Of a stretch of 14,957 nucleotides of DNA, positions 6,406 through 13,775 are shown piece by piece (position 1 is the first letter of the stretch; each line of letters starts with the position of its first letter). The DNA comes from JBFWYO01 sp050186335 (GTDB lineage Bacteria > Pseudomonadota > Alphaproteobacteria > Bin65), in assembly GCA_050186335.1 (NCBI GenBank), contig JBFWYO010000096.1:1-14957 (forward strand). Reading direction: 5' to 3'. The position numbers and the translations under genes were made by a program. The notes beneath the pieces are model-generated. The model was not told the DNA's origin, did not search any database, and saw nothing but the letters and a program-made list of their open reading frames with translations.

Positions 6406-7329
6406 ATGACTTGGACGCTTTTTCTCGAACACACGCTGAATGGGCTGCAATACGGCGTGTTCCTGTTCTTGGTTTCGGCCGGGCTGACGCTCGTGTTCGG
6501 GATCATGAACATGGTCAACCTGGCTCACGGTTCGCTGTACATGATCGGCGCCTACGCGGCCGCCTGGATGTTTCAGCTGACCGGTTCGTTCTTTCTGGCG
6601 CTTGCCTTCGCGCTGCCGTTTGCGCTGATCGCGGGCATGCTGATCGAAATCACCACGCTGCGCACGCTCTACACGCGCGATCATCTGGATCAGGTGTTGG
6701 CGACCTTCGGCATGATCCTGTTCTTCAACCAGCTGATGATCGTGATCTTCGGCGGCGGCAGCCAGATGATCGACATGCCGTCCTTCCTGCGCGGCCAGCT
6801 TGAGTTCATTCCGGGCATCCCCTACCCGAGTTTCCGCCTGGCGGTGATCGGGGTCGGCATCCTGGTGGCAATCGGGCTCTTTATCATCATCACCCGCACG
6901 CGCATCGGCATGTTGATCCGCGCGGGCGCCAGCAACCGCTCCATGCTGAACGCGCTCGGCGTCAACGTGCGCCGGCTCTATACGATCGTGTTCGGCTTCG
7001 GCGCGCTGCTCGCGGGCCTGGCCGGAACCATGGCGGGGCCGCTGTCATCGGTCGAACCCGGGATGGGCGAGAGCATTCTGATCCTGGCTTTCGTGTGCAT
7101 CGTGATCGGCGGCATCGGCTCGATCCGCGGCGCGTTCGTGGCGTCCATCATCGTCGGCTTGGTCGAAATCTACGGCCGTTCGACGCTGAAACTGGCGCTG
7201 GTCGAAGTGCTCGGCCAGGAAGCCGGGCAAACGGCGGCGCCGGCCCTGGCGTCGATGTCGATCTACATCCTGATGGCCTTCATTCTCTTCTTTAAGCCGC
7301 AGGGCCTGTTCCCTGCACGGACGGGCTAA
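6406..7329 (+). CDS. livH: ABC importer permease, LivH family
   Basis: This 307-residue inner-membrane protein has about eight hydrophobic segments. It begins with the family pattern NGLQYGVFLFLVSAGLTLVFGIMNMVNLAHGSLYMIGAY, and near the C-terminus has the cytoplasmic coupling region GGIGSIRGAFVASIIVGLVE. It forms the translocation path together with the LivM-type protein encoded seven bases... downstream (stop at 7329, next ATG at 7336). The ATG at 6406 has only a weak upstream site (GGGA at 6395-6398); expression probably depends on read-through of the hairpin before it. The symbol denotes the family, not leucine specificity. Confidence 0.9.
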   Translation: MTWTLFLEHTLNGLQYGVFLFLVSAGLTLVFGIMNMVNLAHGSLYMIGAYAAAWMFQLTGSFFLALAFALPFALIAGMLIEITTLRTLYTRDHLDQVLATFGMILFFNQLMIVIFGGGSQMIDMPSFLRGQLEFIPGIPYPSFRLAVIGVGILVAIGLFIIITRTRIGMLIRAGASNRSMLNALGVNVRRLYTIVFGFGALLAGLAGTMAGPLSSVEPGMGESILILAFVCIVIGGIGSIRGAFVASIIVGLVEIYGRSTLKLALVEVLGQEAGQTAAPALASMSIYILMAFILFFKPQGLFPARTG

Positions 7330-7335
7330 ACGACC

Positions 7336-8343
7336 ATGACCCGCCTTTTCGGCAATCCTCGCATTTTCGTCTTGATGATCTGCCTGCTGATCCTCGCAGT
7401 GCTGCCTTATGTCGCTACGCTGCTGCAGCAGGAGTTCCTGTATCGCGTCGGCACGCGGATCATGATCTACGCCATCGCCGCGGTCAGCCTGGATCTCATT
7501 CTCGGCTTCGGCGGCATGGTCAGTTTCGGCCATGCCGTGTTCATCGGGCTCGGCGGCTACTCGATCGGCATCCTGTCGCATTACGGCATCACCAACGGGT
7601 TCCTGCAGTTCGCGGTGGCGATCGCCGGTTGCGCGATCTTCGCCGGGCTGACCGGCGCCATCTGCCTGCGAACGGGCGGGCTGTACTTCATCATGATCAC
7701 GCTCGCGTTCAGCCAGATGCTCTACTACCTGGGCATCGGCCTCGAAGAGTTCGGCGGCGACGACGGATTCAGGGTCGAGAACAGCGTGTTTTTCCCGGGG
7801 TTCAGCCTCGGCAACCGGCTGATCCTCTACTACGTCACGTTCGTCGTCTTGGTCGGCGTCTTGATCGGCCTGTCGATCATGGTCAATTCGCGGTTCGGCA
7901 TGGTGCTGCGCGGCTCCTACTCCAACGAGCGGCGCATGAAGGCGATCGGCTTCCCGACGTATCGCTACAAGCTGGTCGCCTACATCCTGGCCGGCGCCAT
8001 TTGCGGCGTTGCCGGCGGCCTGTTCGTAAACCTGATGAACTTCATGACGCCGGCCTACATGCATTGGGAACAGTCGGGCGATCTTCTGGTCATGATTATC
8101 GTCGGCGGCGTTGCCACGCTGTTCGGCGGCGTGGTCGGCTCGGCCGTCTGGGTGCTCAGCGAAATCTTCATGCCGATCCTGATCGACATTGTCTGGCCGG
8201 GCATGGGCACGAACTGGAAGCTGGTGTTCGGTCCGCTCTTGATCCTCATCGTGCTCTACTTCAAGCGCGGCATCTTCGGCTCGATCCCGGATCGCTGGAA
8301 GGGCGGCCACGCGGCCGCCTCGACCAGCGGCGGCCATCATTGA
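7336..8343 (+). CDS. livM: ABC importer permease, LivM family
   Basis: This 335-residue inner-membrane protein has roughly nine or ten hydrophobic segments. The LivM signature LDLILGFGGMVSFGHAVFIGLGGYSIG is near the N-terminus, and the coupling segment VGGVATLFGGVVGSAVWVLSE is near the C-terminus. The hydrophilic tail ends in GGHH. Its ATG follows the LivH-family stop after six bases, and the next gene starts ten bases after its own stop, so the transporter genes are tightly co-transcribed. It pairs with the LivH-type subunit to form the membrane channel for the ligand delivered by the binding protein. Confidence 0.9.
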   Translation: MTRLFGNPRIFVLMICLLILAVLPYVATLLQQEFLYRVGTRIMIYAIAAVSLDLILGFGGMVSFGHAVFIGLGGYSIGILSHYGITNGFLQFAVAIAGCAIFAGLTGAICLRTGGLYFIMITLAFSQMLYYLGIGLEEFGGDDGFRVENSVFFPGFSLGNRLILYYVTFVVLVGVLIGLSIMVNSRFGMVLRGSYSNERRMKAIGFPTYRYKLVAYILAGAICGVAGGLFVNLMNFMTPAYMHWEQSGDLLVMIIVGGVATLFGGVVGSAVWVLSEIFMPILIDIVWPGMGTNWKLVFGPLLILIVLYFKRGIFGSIPDRWKGGHAAASTSGGHH

Positions 8344-8353
8344 GGGCGGGGCG

Positions 8354-9100
8354 ATGACCGAGACCATCCTGAAGATCGACAATCTGGTGAAGCGCTTCGG
8401 CGGCCTGGTGGCGACCGATCATCTGTCGCTCGAGGTTTCGCTCGGCGAACTGCACGCCATCATCGGTCCGAACGGCGCCGGCAAGACCACACTGATCAGC
8501 CAGCTGTCGGGCGAGCAGAAACCGGACGAAGGCTCGATCAACTTCGACGGCCACGACATCACGTCGTTTCCGACGCATCGCGTATCCTCGACCGGCCTGG
8601 CACGCTCGTTCCAAGTCACCAGCGTGTTCCAGAATTTCTCCGCGTTGCAGAACGTCGCCTTGGCAGTGCAGGCACACTCCGGTCATTCTTTCAGCTTCTG
8701 GAAGAACGCGATCAAGGATCCGAAATTGTGCGATCCGGCTCGCGAGGCGCTCGAGCGCGTGGGCCTGGGGCCGCGCGCCGACGTGCGGGCGGCGGATATG
8801 TCGCACGGCGAGCAGCGCCAGCTCGAAATCGCCATGGCCTTGGCGACCAAGCCGCGCATGCTGCTGCTGGACGAACCGATGGCCGGCATGGGCGCCGAGG
8901 AATCGGCGCGCATGGTCGACATCATTCGCGGGTTCAAGAAGCACTACACCATCCTGCTGATCGAACACGATATGGATGCCGTGTTCGCGCTCGCCGACCG
9001 CATCACCGTGCTGGTGTACGGGCGGGCGATCGCAACCGGGCTTCCCGACGACATTCGGCGCAATCCGGAAGTGCGCCGCGCCTATTTGGGCGATCACTGA
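8354..9100 (+). CDS. livG: ABC importer ATP-binding subunit, LivG family
   Basis: This 248-residue cytoplasmic ATPase has a Walker A motif GPNGAGKTT (38-46), an ABC signature in the unusual form MSHGEQRQ (149-156, in place of LSGGQ), Walker B MLLLDEP (169-175) and an H-loop histidine at 205 (IEHDMD). The C-terminal YLGDH is typical of LivG-type subunits. ATP hydrolysis with the LivF-type partner drives import. The ATG at 8354 follows a purine-rich GAGGGCGGGG. Its stop is eight bases before the next start. Confidence 0.9.
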   Translation: MTETILKIDNLVKRFGGLVATDHLSLEVSLGELHAIIGPNGAGKTTLISQLSGEQKPDEGSINFDGHDITSFPTHRVSSTGLARSFQVTSVFQNFSALQNVALAVQAHSGHSFSFWKNAIKDPKLCDPAREALERVGLGPRADVRAADMSHGEQRQLEIAMALATKPRMLLLDEPMAGMGAEESARMVDIIRGFKKHYTILLIEHDMDAVFALADRITVLVYGRAIATGLPDDIRRNPEVRRAYLGDH

Positions 9101-9108
9101 GGACCGCC

Positions 9109-9810
9109 ATGCTCGAAGTGCGCGACATCGCAACGTTTTACGGCCAAAGCCAGGTCCTGTTCGGCATGTCCCTCGAGGTCAGGTCCGGTGAAGTGGTCAC
9201 GCTCATGGGCCGCAACGGCATGGGCAAGACGACCACCATCCGCTCGATCATGGGGCTGACACCGGCGCGCGACGGCACCATCACCATGAACGGCGCCGAT
9301 ATCACGGCGCAACAGCCGTACAGCATCGCCAAGCTGGGGCTCGGATTGGTGCCCGAAGGGCGCCAGATCTTCCCGAACCTGACGGTGCAGGAAAACCTCG
9401 TCGCCACGGCGGCGAACTACAGCGGCCGCAAGGACCCGTGGACGCTGGACAAGATCCTCGACCTGTTTCCCGGGCTTGCGGCGCGGCGACGTAACATGGG
9501 CAACCAGCTGTCGGGCGGCGAACAGCAGATGCTGGCGGTCGGCCGCGCCCTGATGACGAACCCGAATCTTCTTATCCTGGACGAAGCGACCGAAGGCCTG
9601 GCGCCGCTGATCCGCGAGGAGATCTGGCGCACGTTGGGCGAACTCAAACGTGCCGGGCAGTCGATTCTGGTCGTCGATAAGAACGTCGACGCGCTGACCC
9701 GTATCGCCGAGCGGCATTACATCATCGAAAAGGGCAAAGTCGTCTGGACCGGCTCGTCCGACGAGCTCAAGTCGAACGAGGAACTGCAGCACCGCTATCT
9801 GGGCGTGTAG
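9109..9810 (+). CDS. livF: ABC importer ATP-binding subunit, LivF family
   Basis: This 233-residue ATPase starts at the ATG at 9109, eight bases after the LivG-family stop and five bases after an AGGA site. The frame is open further upstream, but that part overlaps the previous gene and is not expected to be translated. Motifs are Walker A GRNGMGKTT (34-42), VPEGRQIFPNLTVQENL (81-97), signature LSGGEQ (134-139), Walker B LLILDEA (154-160) and the C-terminal YLGV. The switch position, His in most ABC ATPases and commonly Gln in LivF (VEQN), reads VDKN here (Lys191). It is the last gene of the importer operon and convergent with the monooxygenase gene. Confidence 0.9.
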   Translation: MLEVRDIATFYGQSQVLFGMSLEVRSGEVVTLMGRNGMGKTTTIRSIMGLTPARDGTITMNGADITAQQPYSIAKLGLGLVPEGRQIFPNLTVQENLVATAANYSGRKDPWTLDKILDLFPGLAARRRNMGNQLSGGEQQMLAVGRALMTNPNLLILDEATEGLAPLIREEIWRTLGELKRAGQSILVVDKNVDALTRIAERHYIIEKGKVVWTGSSDELKSNEELQHRYLGV

Positions 9811-9876
9811 GCAGCCTCGAATCGTCCCGACTTCCGGTCGAACACTTCAGGATAAAATCCTCACCCTGCGATCGTC

Positions 9877-9897
9877 GAGGGGCGAGGTTCGCCGCTC
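9877..9897. terminator. Hairpin in the convergent region after the importer operon
   Basis: GAGGGGCGA-GGT-TCGCCGCTC folds into a nine-base-pair stem with one mismatch and a three-base loop. It lies in the 174-bp gap between two convergent genes (9811-9984). No T-run follows on either strand, so termination is only a suggestion. A smaller AGGAT-AAA-ATCCT palindrome lies at 9849-9861. Confidence 0.3.
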
Positions 9898-9933
9898 TGC
9901 AGGCAGAATACATTTCTTCATGCCTGGGCCCTG

Positions 9934-9945
9934 CGACAGGCTCGG
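9934..9945. repeat. Copy of a 12-base motif shared with the repeat after ahpD
   Basis: CGACAGGCTCGG occurs here and again at 14391-14402, where it forms part of a long hairpin. Here it is followed by GACAAGC. Both look like members of a dispersed extragenic repeat family. This copy lacks a full second arm. Confidence 0.4.
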
Positions 9946-9984
9946 GACAAGCTGCATTCGGCATGCGCCATGTCTGGGCTTTGC

Positions 9985-12327
9985 CTAAGCCGCCTGATCC
10001 CGCTTGTGGCTTTTCGGTTTCGCGGCAAGCTTGGCCTGCATCGATTCCAGCCGCTCGCGCGCGGACAGGCGCATGGCCTGGTCCTTGCCCGACTGGTACG
10101 GCAGCGGCCAGCGCTGGTCGGCCACGCCATAGTAAGCGGCGGCCTGCACGGTGAAGTGCGGGTTGGAGAGATGCGGGCGTCCCAGGCACACGAGATCGGC
10201 GCGGCCGGCTGCTACGATCGTGTTCACCTGGTCGGCGGTGGTGATGTTGCCGACCGCCATGGTCGGAATACCCGCCTCGTTGCGCACCTGCTCCGAGAAC
10301 GGCGTCTGGAACATGCGGCCGTAGACGGGCTTCGCGTCGGGCGTGGTCTGGCCGGCGGAAACGTCGACGATGTCGCAACCATTGTCCTTCAGCATGCGCG
10401 CGATCTCGACCGCATCGTCCGGCGTGACGCCTTTGCCGCCGACCCAATCGTTGGCCGAAATGCGCACCGAGATCGGCTTGTGCGTAGGCCACGCGGCGCG
10501 CACGGCGCGCAAAACCTCCAGCGGATAGCGCATGCGGTTTTCCAGCGAGCCGCCATATTCGTCCGTGCGCGCATTCGCGACCGGCGTGATGAAGCTGGAC
10601 AGCAGATAGCCGTGCGCCATGTGCACTTCGACCAGGTCCGCGCCCGCCGCGTCGGCCATGCGCGCGGCGGCGACGAACTCGTCGCGGATCCGGTCCATGT
10701 CGGCGCGGCGCATCGGCCGGGGCACCGCATTGAACGGGTAATAGTTGAGCGCCGAGGGCGCGACCAGCGGCCAGTTGGCCGCCCTCAGCGGCTGATCCAT
10801 ACCTTCCCAGGCGACGCGGGTCGAACCCTTGCGGCCGGCGTGGCCCAACTGGATGGCGAACTTGGCATCGGAATTGGCATGCACGTAGTCGATCACGCGC
10901 TTCCATGCCGCCACATGCGCCGGCTTATAGAGCCCGCCGCAGCCCGGCGTGATGCGTCCATCGGCCGAAACGCAGACCATCTCCGAGAAGATCAGGCCCG
11001 CGCCGCCGTGGGCGAGCGCGCCGAAATGCACGAAATGGAAATCGCCGACCGTGCCGTCCTCGGCGCAGTACATGTCCATCGGCGAGACCACGACGCGGTT
11101 TTTGACCACCATCTGGCCGATGCGGAACGGCGTGAACATCGGCGGCGGCGGCGGATCCATCTTCACGTCATGCCCGGCCGCGCGCACCGTGCCGGCGAAC
11201 CAGCGATCGACGTCATCGATGAACTTGGCATCGCGCACGCGTAAATTTTCGTACGTGATCTGCTTGGAGCGCGAGAGCATCGAAAATGCTGCCTGGATCG
11301 GCTCCATGTCCCAGTAGCGATGCGGGTTTTCGGTCCAGATCACCGATACGTCGGCGGCATGCTGGGTCTTCTCGACTTCTTCCTGGCGCACTTCCTGGAA
11401 GCGTTCCAGCCCGTCCAGGATGGTCGGCGATTCGAGCAGCGAATCGCACAGCACGATCGCGTCCTCCATCGCCAGCTTGGTGCCCGAGCCGATGGAATAA
11501 TGCGCCGTGTGCAGCGCATCGCCGATCAGCACGATGTTACGGAAATGCCATTTCTCGTTCTTGATCGTCGGGAACTGACGCCAGATCGACTTGTTCGAAA
11601 TCAGCTTGTGGCCCTGCAGGATGCGCGCAAACAGCTTCTCGAAATAGGCCAGCAGTTCGGGCTCCGAAAGATGTTCGACGTCGTTTTTGGCCGACGCCCA
11701 GGTGCGCTCCGGCGCCTCGACGATCCAGGTGCACATGCCCTGCTTGTATTGGTACGCACCGAGCACCCAGATGCCGTGCTCGTTCTCGGCCCATTCGAAT
11801 GTGAAGGCGTCGAACGACTTGGTCGAGCCCAGCAGCACGAACTTATTCTTGCGCATTTCGACCTGCGGCCGGAAATGCTCCTTGTACATTTCGCGCACGC
11901 GGCTGTTGATGCCGTCGGCGCCGACGATCAGGTCATAGCCCTTGAGCCCCGCGATCGCCGCTTCGTCCATCTCGACCTGGAAGTTCATCTTGACGCCGAG
12001 TTCGCGGCAGCGTTCCTGCAGCAGCAGCAGCAATTCGCGCCGGCCGCAGCCGCAGAACCCATGCCCGGCGGTGCGGATGACCTTGCCCTTGAAGCAGAAA
12101 TCGATGTCGTCCCAATAGGCGAAGGTCTGCGTGATGCGGTCGTAGCTTTCCGGATCGCGCATCAGGAAATTGCCCAGTGTCTCGTCGGAGAACACCACGC
12201 CGAAGCCGTAGGTGTCGTCCGGCCGGTTGCGCTCGAACACGGTGATGTCGGATTCGGGCCGCGCCTTCTTCATCAGGATCGCGAAATAGAGCCCGCCCGG
12301 GCCGCCGCCCACGATGGCAATGCGCAT
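9985..12327 (-). CDS. Fused FAD monooxygenase / old-yellow-enzyme reductase (aminobenzoyl-CoA or salicylyl-CoA type)
   Basis: This 780-residue two-domain enzyme has an N-terminal FAD aromatic hydroxylase with GGGPGG dinucleotide loop (7-12), E32 closing the fold, the DG motif GADG (136-139) and the FAD-ribityl motif IGDALHTAHY (268-277). After a proline linker DPPPPP (391-396) comes an old-yellow-enzyme barrel with RVVVSPM (411-417), QLGHAGR (493-499), HMAHGYLL (569-576) and DEYGGSLENR (589-598). This layout is that of 2-aminobenzoyl-CoA monooxygenase/reductase, which hydroxylates and then reduces the ring of a CoA-bound substrate; close relatives are annotated salicylyl-CoA 5-hydroxylase/oxidoreductase. 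The ATG at 12327 is chosen because GAGGT lies five bases upstream; the ATG at 12339 would overlap that ribosome site. It is divergent from a MarR gene, with an operator-like palindrome over its promoter. Exact substrate and products are unknown. Confidence 0.88.
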   Translation of the reverse strand: MRIAIVGGGPGGLYFAILMKKARPESDITVFERNRPDDTYGFGVVFSDETLGNFLMRDPESYDRITQTFAYWDDIDFCFKGKVIRTAGHGFCGCGRRELLLLLQERCRELGVKMNFQVEMDEAAIAGLKGYDLIVGADGINSRVREMYKEHFRPQVEMRKNKFVLLGSTKSFDAFTFEWAENEHGIWVLGAYQYKQGMCTWIVEAPERTWASAKNDVEHLSEPELLAYFEKLFARILQGHKLISNKSIWRQFPTIKNEKWHFRNIVLIGDALHTAHYSIGSGTKLAMEDAIVLCDSLLESPTILDGLERFQEVRQEEVEKTQHAADVSVIWTENPHRYWDMEPIQAAFSMLSRSKQITYENLRVRDAKFIDDVDRWFAGTVRAAGHDVKMDPPPPPMFTPFRIGQMVVKNRVVVSPMDMYCAEDGTVGDFHFVHFGALAHGGAGLIFSEMVCVSADGRITPGCGGLYKPAHVAAWKRVIDYVHANSDAKFAIQLGHAGRKGSTRVAWEGMDQPLRAANWPLVAPSALNYYPFNAVPRPMRRADMDRIRDEFVAAARMADAAGADLVEVHMAHGYLLSSFITPVANARTDEYGGSLENRMRYPLEVLRAVRAAWPTHKPISVRISANDWVGGKGVTPDDAVEIARMLKDNGCDIVDVSAGQTTPDAKPVYGRMFQTPFSEQVRNEAGIPTMAVGNITTADQVNTIVAAGRADLVCLGRPHLSNPHFTVQAAAYYGVADQRWPLPYQSGKDQAMRLSARERLESMQAKLAAKPKSHKRDQAA

Positions 12328-12359
12328 GGCATACCTCATTGAGTTATCGATCGTTATTT

Positions 12360-12388
12360 ATCTTACGCATAATATATTTACACGTAAA
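12360..12388 (-). promoter_or_regulatory. Monooxygenase promoter overlapped by a MarR-type palindrome
   Basis: On the minus strand TTTACG (12388-12383) and TAAGAT (12365-12360) are separated by exactly 17 bases, giving a leader of about 26 bases. A 25-bp interrupted palindrome, TTACGnnTAA-N5-TTAnnCGTAA (12363-12387), covers both hexamers, so a bound protein would exclude RNA polymerase. Symmetry and size fit a MarR-family operator, and the divergent MarR gene starts 25 bases away. Sequence symmetry is direct; protein identity is inferred. Confidence 0.6.
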
Positions 12389-12411
12389 CTAAAATTTGCT
12401 AGCGTGCGGTC

Positions 12412-12939
12412 ATGGCTCGAAACGCAAAACCGGCCGCCGCTCTCCGGTCGACCGCCGCGTCCGCAGACGACGGCGTCGCCGAGGGACGCCTGTCGCTGCG
12501 CGTCTGGCTGCACCTGATGAAATCCTCGAAAGCCATCGAAGCAGTGGTGGCCGGCCGGTTGCGCACCGAATACGGCCAGAGTTTTTCGCGCTTCGACGTG
12601 CTGTCGCAGTTGGTCCGCGTGAAGGGCGATTTCCTCGCCGTCGGCAAGCTGGCCGAGCTACTGATGACCTCCAATGGTAACATCACAGCGCTGCTCGACC
12701 GCATGGCCGCAGAGGGCCTGATCGAGCGCAAGCCGAGCCCGGACGACCGGCGCAGCCAGTTGGTCCGCATCACCGCCGACGGAAGGGCCCTGTTCGCTGC
12801 GATGAACCGCCAGCACGCCAAATGGATCGACGCCGCCCTGGCCGACCTGCCCGACACCGACAAGGAAAAGCTGGTCGATCTGCTGATCCGCGTGCGGCAC
12901 GCGTTCGAGGCGGTAGCTGTAGGCGCGTCGAGCGACTGA
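12412..12939 (+). CDS. MarR-family transcriptional regulator
   Basis: This 175-residue protein has a winged helix-turn-helix: FSRFDVLSQL (58-67), VGKLAELLMTSNGNITALLDRMAAEGLIER (77-106, recognition helix about 86-99) and the MarR wing PSPDDRRSQLVRIT (108-121). The first 25 residues are Ala/Ser-rich and probably disordered. There is no cysteine, so thiol-based peroxide sensing of the OhrR kind is excluded. It is divergent from the monooxygenase/reductase gene, with a palindrome between them. By analogy with MarR proteins in aerobic aromatic pathways it probably represses that gene, and itself, until an aryl-CoA ligand binds. The ATG at 12412 lacks a strong ribosome site. Confidence 0.9.
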   Translation: MARNAKPAAALRSTAASADDGVAEGRLSLRVWLHLMKSSKAIEAVVAGRLRTEYGQSFSRFDVLSQLVRVKGDFLAVGKLAELLMTSNGNITALLDRMAAEGLIERKPSPDDRRSQLVRITADGRALFAAMNRQHAKWIDAALADLPDTDKEKLVDLLIRVRHAFEAVAVGASSD

Positions 12940-13010
12940 ACCCGGCTCGTCCCGTTGATCTCACGTCATAGCGCGTATTGTTAAATGTATTCCCTATATA
13001 ATTGAAATAA

Positions 13011-13033
13011 CTATATTTTGTATTTTAATATAG
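13011..13033. promoter_or_regulatory. AT-rich inverted repeat upstream of ahpC
   Basis: CTATATT and AATATAG form perfect seven-base arms around a nine-base spacer, within a strongly AT-rich stretch (about 12975-13050) unlike the rest of the window. It ends 16 bases before the TTGACA promoter element of ahpC, a position suited to an activator or an UP-like element. The spacing does not fit the full OxyR pattern. Confidence 0.4.
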
Positions 13034-13049
13034 AATAATTCTAATTCTC

Positions 13050-13079
13050 TTGACAGGCGGATGCGGACGCCCCAAATAG
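13050..13079 (+). promoter_or_regulatory. Predicted ahpC promoter
   Basis: A perfect TTGACA (13050-13055) is followed after 18 bases by a poor -10 candidate, AAATAG (13074-13079). A weak -10 behind a consensus -35 is common in activator-dependent or alternative-sigma promoters. The ATG is 65 bases downstream, leaving a leader of roughly 60 bases. Confidence 0.4.
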
Positions 13080-13084
13080 GTGTC

Positions 13085-13109
13085 AGACGCGATTTAGACG
13101 CGTTCTAAA
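13085..13109. promoter_or_regulatory. Operator-like repeats in the ahpC leader
   Basis: Two direct copies of AGACGCG (13085-13091 and 13096-13102) overlap an inverted repeat TTTAGA-CGCGT-TCTAAA (13093-13109). They sit at or just after the expected transcription start, a usual place for a repressor site. No regulator can be named from the sequence. Confidence 0.4.
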
Positions 13110-13144
13110 CAAAAGCTTACCCGCAACCGCACCAGGAGACAGAC

Positions 13145-13693
13145 ATGCTGACCGTTGGCCAGAAACTTCCCGCCTTCAACCTCAAGGCCGTGCCCGCCGG
13201 ACTGCCGAAAAGCCCCGGCGAGGCGTTTATCGACGTGAGCGACCGGAGCTACCCAGGCAAGTGGCTCGTCCTGTTCGCCTGGCCGAAGGATTTCACCTTC
13301 GTCTGCCCGACCGAGATCGCCGCGTTCGGCAAATTGAACGGCGAGTTCAAAGACCGCGATACACAAGTGCTGGGGCTTTCGACCGACAGCGAGTTCGTTC
13401 ACCTGGCGTGGAAGCGCGATCATCAGGATTTGCGCGACCTGCCCTTCCCGATGCTCGCCGACGTCAAGCGCGAACTGAGCCAGGCGCTCGGCATTCTCGA
13501 CGCCAACGAGGGCGTGTGCCTGCGCGCGACGTTCATCGTCGACCCGCAGGGCATGATCCGCCATGTCGCCGTGAACGATCTCAGCGTCGGCCGCAATCCG
13601 CAGGAAACCCTGCGCATTCTCGACGCGCTGCAGACCGACGAACTGTGCCCGTGCAACTGGCAGCAAGGCGAAGCCGTGCTCAAGGTTGCGTAA
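13145..13693 (+). CDS. ahpC: Peroxiredoxin AhpC (AhpD-dependent type)
   Basis: This 182-residue two-Cys peroxiredoxin reduces H2O2, organic peroxides and peroxynitrite in the cytoplasm. The peroxidatic cysteine is C54 in FVCPTEI; the C-terminal CPCNW supplies C168 and C170. This spacing resembles the mycobacterial AhpC, which is reduced by AhpD rather than AhpF, and fits the ahpD gene directly downstream. Arg127 in the CLRATF segment is the usual active-site arginine. The ATG at 13145 has AGGAG six bases upstream. It lies 205 bp after the MarR gene and has its own promoter region, so it need not be regulated with the monooxygenase. Confidence 0.93.
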   Translation: MLTVGQKLPAFNLKAVPAGLPKSPGEAFIDVSDRSYPGKWLVLFAWPKDFTFVCPTEIAAFGKLNGEFKDRDTQVLGLSTDSEFVHLAWKRDHQDLRDLPFPMLADVKRELSQALGILDANEGVCLRATFIVDPQGMIRHVAVNDLSVGRNPQETLRILDALQTDELCPCNWQQGEAVLKVA

Positions 13694-13706
13694 ATCCACG
13701 GATGCC

Positions 13707-13740
13707 GGTGTTACCCTCGCGATTGCGCCCGGGCAACACC
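13707..13740 (+). other. Intercistronic hairpin between ahpC and ahpD
   Basis: GGTGTTACCC and GGGCAACACC pair over ten positions with one mismatch, around a 14-base loop. It lies 13 bases after the ahpC stop and 35 before the ahpD start. With no T-run it is more likely to protect the upstream mRNA or adjust the ahpC:ahpD ratio than to terminate. Confidence 0.4.
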
Positions 13741-13775
13741 AGCCTTCGGCCAGGAACCGAATTCAGGAGCGTTTC

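Noticed and set aside
7045..8382. Long minus-strand open frame antisense to the livH/livM region
   Set aside because: The product is extremely Asp/Glu/His/Arg/Gln-rich with no domain, and it is the complement of membrane-protein codons. The permease genes explain the region.
9970..11244. Plus-strand open frame antisense to the OYE domain of the fused enzyme, and a similar one at 11320-12342
   Set aside because: Neither has a recognisable domain or ribosome site, and both run against a fully supported 780-residue enzyme.
12328..12339. Upstream ATG (12339) as start of the fused monooxygenase
   Set aside because: It would use a start overlapping the GAGGT ribosome site; the ATG at 12327 has correct spacing and begins directly with the FAD-binding strand MRIAIVGGG.
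12412..12939. MarR protein as an OhrR-type peroxide sensor for ahpC
   Set aside because: The protein contains no cysteine, so thiol-based sensing is not possible.
13008..13044. Full OxyR binding site upstream of ahpC
   Set aside because: ATAG-N7-CTAA at 13030-13044 fits one half, but the expected ATAG and CTAT elements seven bases further upstream are missing.
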